A stretch of DNA of 5,446 nt from an uncultured Clostridia bacterium. GTDB lineage: Bacteria; Bacillota; Clostridia; Oscillospirales; Acutalibacteraceae. A model generated the notes under the pieces. It ran no database searches. It had not been told where the DNA came from and saw only the letters and a list, made by a program, of their open reading frames with translations. Of the stretch, positions 4,642 through 5,446 are shown one piece after another. The stretch's first letter is position 1; each line of letters opens with the position of its first letter. A program made the position numbers and the translations under genes. The stretch spans positions 1 to 5,446 of the forward strand of contig CALYNN010000116.1 of NCBI GenBank assembly GCA_945221685.1, given 5' to 3'.

Positions 4642-5446
4642 TTAACCAAGCTCTGAGAAGTACTTGATTGTACGAACCATCTGTGATGTGTAGCTGTTCT
4701 CGTTGTCATACCAAGAAACAACCTGAACCTCGTAAAGTCCCTCACCGATAGGAAGTACCATTGTCTGTGTAGCGTCAAAGAGTGAACCGTATCTCATACC
4801 AACGATATCGGAAGAAACGATTTCGTCTGTGTTGTAGCCGAATGACTCAGTAGCCTCTGCCTTCATAGCGGCGTTGATAGCGTCAACTGTAACTTCCTTG
4901 TCTGTCTTAATAACAGCGGTAAGAATTGTTGTTGAGCCTGTTGGAGTAGGAACTCTCTGTGCAGAGCCGATAAGCTTGCCGTTAAGCTCAGGAATAACAA
5001 GACCGATTGCCTTTGCTGCGCCTGTTGAGTTAGGAACAATGTTAACAGCAGCAGCTCTTGAACGGCGAAGGTCACCCTTTCTCTGAGGACCGTCAAGTGT
5101 CATCTGGTCACCTGTGTAAGCGTGGATTGTGCACATAATACCGCTCTGAATTTCAGCATAATCGTTAAGAGCCTTTGCCATAGGAGCAAGGCAGTTTGTT
5201 GTGCATGATGCAGCAGAAATAACTGTGTCCTCTGCGGTAAGAGTATCATGGTTTACATTGTAAACGATTGTGGGAAGGTCGTTGCCTGCAGGAGCAGAAA
5301 TAACAACCTTGCGAGCACCTGCCTTAATGTGAGCAGATGCCTTTTCCTTTGAGCAGTAGAAACCTGTGCACTCAAGAACAACGTCAACGTTAAGCTCGCC
5401 CCAAGGAAGCTCAGATGCGTCAGCCTTAGCATAAATCTTGATTTCT
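4642..5446 (-). CDS. gap: Glyceraldehyde-3-phosphate dehydrogenase, type I (N-terminus cut by right edge)
   Basis: The last 267 residues of a phosphorylating GAPDH, which oxidises glyceraldehyde-3-phosphate with NAD and phosphate to 1,3-bisphosphoglycerate in glycolysis. The frame runs unbroken from 5445 down to the stop at 4642. About 68 residues, including the N-terminal GFGRIGR dinucleotide fold, lie beyond the right edge. The catalytic cysteine is in SAASCTTNCLAP (codon at 5205-5203), and the partner histidine in CTIHAYTGDQ lies 27 residues later, the spacing expected for Cys149/His176. Also present are LECTGFY, the SAPAGND NAD region, RRSRAAAVNIVPNSTGAAKA, the phosphate-site AQRVPTPTGS and the C-terminal WYDNENSYTSQMVRTIKYF. 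Heavy use of GCT, GTT, CTT and AAC codons fits high expression. An internal ATG at 5181 lies after the catalytic cysteine and is not the start. It is convergent with the permease gene. Confidence 0.97.
   Translation of the reverse strand, partial: EIKIYAKADASELPWGELNVDVVLECTGFYCSKEKASAHIKAGARKVVISAPAGNDLPTIVYNVNHDTLTAEDTVISAASCTTNCLAPMAKALNDYAEIQSGIMCTIHAYTGDQMTLDGPQRKGDLRRSRAAAVNIVPNSTGAAKAIGLVIPELNGKLIGSAQRVPTPTGSTTILTAVIKTDKEVTVDAINAAMKAEATESFGYNTDEIVSSDIVGMRYGSLFDATQTMVLPIGEGLYEVQVVSWYDNENSYTSQMVRTIKYFSELG

Noticed and set aside
4874..5086. Plus-strand open frame antisense to gap
   Set aside because: It is a shadow of the strongly biased gap codons; no ribosome binding site and no recognisable protein pattern.

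Overview
The window looks like chromosomal DNA from a low-GC Firmicute, most likely a gut-type member of the Clostridia. This is inferred from AT-rich spacers, GAGGTG/AGAGGA-type ribosome binding sites, intrinsic terminators with T-tracts, and the character of the proteins (for example the clostridial-looking GAPDH C-terminus WYDNENSYTSQ). I see no mobile element, CRISPR array, tRNA, rRNA or recognisable riboswitch. The content is mostly housekeeping metabolism, and I do not see a clearly new biological system.

Layout. Bases 1-1719 carry a minus-strand pair: glycerol kinase (glpK) followed 32 bases later by the first 61 codons of an Ldh2-family (malate/lactate/sulfolactate-type) NAD(P)-dependent dehydrogenase that runs off the left edge. 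Bases 1720-1910 are a spacer holding the glpK ribosome binding site, a candidate glpK promoter and the acpP terminator. Acyl carrier protein (acpP, minus) is at 1911-2138 as a single gene. It is divergent from the plus-strand shikimate pair aroE-aroK (2249-3567), whose stop and start codons overlap by one base. The candidate acpP and aroE promoters occupy the same ~60 bases.

After a 133-base spacer with a strong extended -10 promoter lies a plus-strand gene for an ABC-2 polysaccharide/teichoic-acid exporter permease (3701-4540), without its ATPase in the window. Two back-to-back terminators separate it from the convergent minus-strand glyceraldehyde-3-phosphate dehydrogenase gene (gap), which is cut by the right edge.

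How the genes relate. GlpK feeds glycerol-3-phosphate toward triose phosphates, and GAPDH acts in lower glycolysis. AroE and AroK catalyse consecutive steps of chorismate synthesis. ACP carries acyl chains in fatty-acid synthesis. The permease belongs to cell-surface glycan export. Apart from glpK-dehydrogenase and aroE-aroK, the genes appear to be separate transcription units. The most interesting points are the orphan permease with an inverted repeat around its promoter, the interlocked acpP/aroE promoters, and a GlpK that lacks the known allosteric and PTS control residues.
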